From positions 1-7,599 of the forward strand of contig JAGQHR010000137.1 in NCBI GenBank assembly GCA_020431745.1: a stretch of 7,599 nt of DNA, read 5' to 3'. Of this stretch, positions 6,092-7,599 are shown piece by piece. The stretch comes from Candidatus Eiseniibacteriota bacterium (GTDB lineage: Bacteria > Eisenbacteria > RBG-16-71-46 > CAIMUX01). A program made the translations under genes and the position numbers. Positions within the stretch are counted from its first letter, which is position 1, and the number at the start of each line of letters is the position of its first letter. Below the pieces are notes generated by a model. It saw nothing but the letters and a program-made list of their open reading frames with translations. It searched no databases and was not told where the DNA came from.

Positions 6092-6120
6092 TTGACCGAC
6101 GGCGACCTACGGACTAGCCT
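6092..6120 (+). promoter_or_regulatory. Candidate promoter for sucCD
   Basis: TTGACC (6092-6097, 5 of 6 consensus bases) and TAGCCT (6115-6120, 3 of 6) have 17-bp spacing. Transcription would begin near 6127, immediately before the first hairpin, giving a leader of about 155 nt ahead of sucC. The -10 element is poor, so confidence is limited. Confidence 0.35.
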
Positions 6121-6128
6121 GCGCGGAG

Positions 6129-6144
6129 CCGGTTGTGAAACCGG
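6129..6144 (+). other. Perfect 6-bp hairpin with GTGA tetraloop
   Basis: CCGGTT (6129-6134) pairs with AACCGG (6139-6144) around GTGA, a GNRA-type loop. It resembles a tRNA-His anticodon arm, but no acceptor, D or T arm can be drawn around it. It lies 65 nt after the rfaE2 stop and just downstream of the proposed sucC promoter. Confidence 0.5.
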
Positions 6145-6150
6145 ACGGCC

Positions 6151-6184
6151 ACCCCGGGGGCTTGCCCTGGGGTTCTCTGTGTTG
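6151..6184 (+). terminator. Hairpin with T-rich tail: terminator of rfaE1-rfaE2 or attenuator of sucCD
   Basis: ACCCCGGGG (6151-6159) pairs with CCCTGGGGT (6165-6173), nine pairs with one G-T wobble, around loop GCTTG. The following bases, TCTCTGTGTT (6174-6183), are relatively T-rich, making this the closest to an intrinsic terminator in the window. If sucC transcription starts near 6127 the same structure lies in the sucC leader and could attenuate it. Confidence 0.5.
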
Positions 6185-6281
6185 GGGGCGATTCCGCTCC
6201 GGGCGTCCCCGCAGTCTCCGACGATGCTCGGGGAGCCGCTCGCCCGGCTCTCATCCGGGCGACGTCGAGAAAGCTGGCAAA

Positions 6282-7427
6282 GTGAACATTCACGAATTTC
6301 AGGCAAAAGAGGTTTTCCGAGCCCACGGGATTCCAGTTCCCGATGGGCGCGTGGCGACGACGCCCGAGGAAGTCGCCACGATCGCCCGCGACCTGGGAGG
6401 CCCGGTCGTGGTCAAGGCGCAGGTGCACTCGGGGGGACGCGGCAAGGCCGGTGGGGTCAAGCTCGCAGCCACGCCCGACGAAGCTCGGCACAAGGCGGAA
6501 GCGATTCTCAAACTGGAAATCCAGGGCTTGCCGGTCCGCAAGGTGCTCGTCGCCCCGGCATTGGACATCGCACACGAATACTATTTGGGAATCGTCCTCG
6601 ACCGGGCGCAGGGACTTCCGCTCATCATGGTGTCGCGAGAAGGCGGCATCGAGATCGAGCAGGTCGCTCGCGAGAAACCCGAGGCGCTCTTTCGGCACCA
6701 CTTCCATCCGGTCTTGGGTCTGCGTGAATTCGAGGCGCGTGAGCTCGCGACCGCGATCGAGCCCGATGCGAAGGCGTCGCGCCAGATCGCTGCCGTGCTG
6801 CGGAAGCTCGCCCGGACCTACGTGGACATCGATGCCTCGCTCGCCGAGATCAACCCGCTGATTCTGACTCCGGCGGGCGAGATCATCGCGCTCGACGCCA
6901 AGATCAATCTCGACGACAACGCGCTCTTCCGCCATCCGGATCTGGCCGCCCTCCGGGATCCGGATACGGAAACCGACGAGGATCGGGCCGCTCGTGAGCT
7001 CGGACTCTCCTTCATCAAGCTCGAAGGGAACATCGGGTGCGTCGTCAACGGTGCCGGTTTGGCCATGGCCACGATGGATCTGGTCAAACATTTCGGCGGT
7101 GAGCCTGCCAACTTCCTCGACATCGGCGGCTCCTCCGATCCCCGCAAGGTCGTGACGGCGATCCGGATCATCACGAAGGATCCGCAAGTTCGGGCCGTGC
7201 TGTTCAACATCTTCGGAGGCATCACGCGCTGCGACGACGTGGCGCGGGGTTTGGTCGAAGCCATCGGCCAGATCAAGGTCGACGTGCCGATCGTGATCCG
7301 GCTCGTGGGCACCAACGAAAAAGAAGGACGCGAGATTCTACGCGAAGTTTCGGGACTCACCGCCGCCGAAACGATGGATGAAGCCGTCCAGAAGGCGATT
7401 GAGCTCGCAGGAGGGACGCCATCGTGA
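6282..7427 (+). CDS. sucC: Succinyl-CoA synthetase (succinate-CoA ligase) beta subunit
   Basis: A 381-residue subunit of the TCA-cycle enzyme that interconverts succinyl-CoA and succinate with ATP or GTP formation. The N-terminal half is an ATP-grasp domain: KAQVHSGGRGKAGG (45-58) carries the nucleotide-binding lysine and glycine loop, and AEINPL (188-193) with ALDAKINLDDNALFRH (203-218) gives the metal-binding acid and Asn. The C-terminal ligase domain has GNIGCVVNGAGLAM (249-262), FNIFGGITRCDDVA (308-321) and GTNEKEG (343-349), which meet the alpha subunit's phosphohistidine. Length is close to the usual 385-390. Translation begins at GTG (6282), because NIHEFQAKE directly after it matches the MNIHEYQAKE start of the family; no good ATG exists and the Shine-Dalgarno is weak (GAGAAAG, about 6267-6273). 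It overlaps sucD by GTGA. Nucleotide preference (ADP or GDP) is not clear. Confidence 0.97.
   Translation: MNIHEFQAKEVFRAHGIPVPDGRVATTPEEVATIARDLGGPVVVKAQVHSGGRGKAGGVKLAATPDEARHKAEAILKLEIQGLPVRKVLVAPALDIAHEYYLGIVLDRAQGLPLIMVSREGGIEIEQVAREKPEALFRHHFHPVLGLREFEARELATAIEPDAKASRQIAAVLRKLARTYVDIDASLAEINPLILTPAGEIIALDAKINLDDNALFRHPDLAALRDPDTETDEDRAARELGLSFIKLEGNIGCVVNGAGLAMATMDLVKHFGGEPANFLDIGGSSDPRKVVTAIRIITKDPQVRAVLFNIFGGITRCDDVARGLVEAIGQIKVDVPIVIRLVGTNEKEGREILREVSGLTAAETMDEAVQKAIELAGGTPS
7409..7414 (+). promoter_or_regulatory. Shine-Dalgarno of sucD inside sucC
   Basis: AGGAGG lies nine nt before the GTG at 7424, within the last codons of sucC. It fixes the sucD start and suggests strong independent initiation in addition to coupling through the GTGA overlap. 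Confidence 0.75.
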
Positions 7428-7599
7428 GCATTCTCATCGATCGATCCACCAAAGTCGTCGTCCAGGGCATCACCGGTCGGGACGGCTCCTTTCACACCCG
7501 CGCCATGAAGGAGTACGGCACGCAGGTCGTGGCGGGCGTGACCCCCGGCAAGGGCGGACAGGCCTTCGAAGGGACGCCGATCTTCAACCGCGTGTCCGA
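7424..7599 (+). CDS. sucD: Succinyl-CoA synthetase alpha subunit (N-terminal part; cut by window edge)
   Basis: Only the first 58 residues of about 290 are in the window. They read SILIDRSTKVVVQGITGRDG and continue HTRAMKEYGTQVVAGVTPGKGG (24-45), the CoA-binding Rossmann start of SucD. This subunit binds CoA and carries, further downstream, the histidine that is phosphorylated during the reaction with SucC. The GTG start overlaps the sucC stop by four bases and has a clear AGGAGG nine nt upstream. The order sucC-sucD with overlapping ends is the usual bacterial arrangement and ensures equal synthesis of the two subunits. Confidence 0.96.
   Translation, partial: MSILIDRSTKVVVQGITGRDGSFHTRAMKEYGTQVVAGVTPGKGGQAFEGTPIFNRVS

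Noticed and set aside
6121..6180. Possible tRNA-His, from the GTG-bearing hairpin at 6129-6144
   Set aside because: The loop has only four bases when the stem is fully paired, and there are no acceptor, D or T arms at the right distances.
1..7599. A defence system, CRISPR array, prophage or insertion sequence
   Set aside because: No repeat-spacer pattern, transposase, integrase, nuclease-effector motif or terminal inverted repeats were seen. The genes are housekeeping, envelope and secreted proteins.

Overview
The window looks like an ordinary chromosomal stretch from a GC-rich Gram-negative bacterium outside the well-studied phyla. Three things point that way: two enzymes of LPS heptose synthesis imply an outer membrane, a VPEP-type PEP-CTERM protein implies exosortase sorting, and a secreted lamin-tail-domain protein is a family common in uncultured phyla such as Eisenbacteria, Krumholzibacteriota and Gemmatimonadota. 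The phylum is my inference. No mobile element, CRISPR array, rRNA or convincing tRNA is visible.

Layout. Bases 1-769 (minus strand) encode the N-terminal 256 residues of a multi-pass membrane protein resembling GT-C glycosyltransferases; it runs off the left edge. A 434-bp intergenic region with a sigma70-like promoter follows. Next is a class I/II PLP-dependent aminotransferase (1204-2379, plus), which converges on a PEP-CTERM protein (2462-3280, minus), with a strong hairpin between them. A relatively AT-rich 396-bp divergent region (3281-3676) separates that gene from the lamin-tail protein (3677-4339, plus). A 13-bp GC-rich hairpin follows its stop codon.

The split heptose pair rfaE1 (4527-5561) and rfaE2 (5558-6064) share an ATGA overlap and probably form one transcript. 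They supply the kinase and adenylyltransferase steps of ADP-heptose synthesis; isomerase, phosphatase and epimerase are not in view. After a 217-bp spacer with two hairpins come sucC (6282-7427) and the start of sucD (7424 onward), overlapping by GTGA. These are the two subunits of succinyl-CoA synthetase of the TCA cycle.

The genes do not form one pathway: central metabolism, envelope glycan synthesis and secreted surface proteins sit side by side. I found no convincing new multi-gene system. The points worth checking are at the level of expression: a probable leaderless start for rfaE1, G8 tracts in both heptose genes, a possible structured leader or attenuator before sucC, and the inverted repeat inside the PEP-CTERM promoter. 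Most long alternative-frame ORFs are shadows caused by high GC content.
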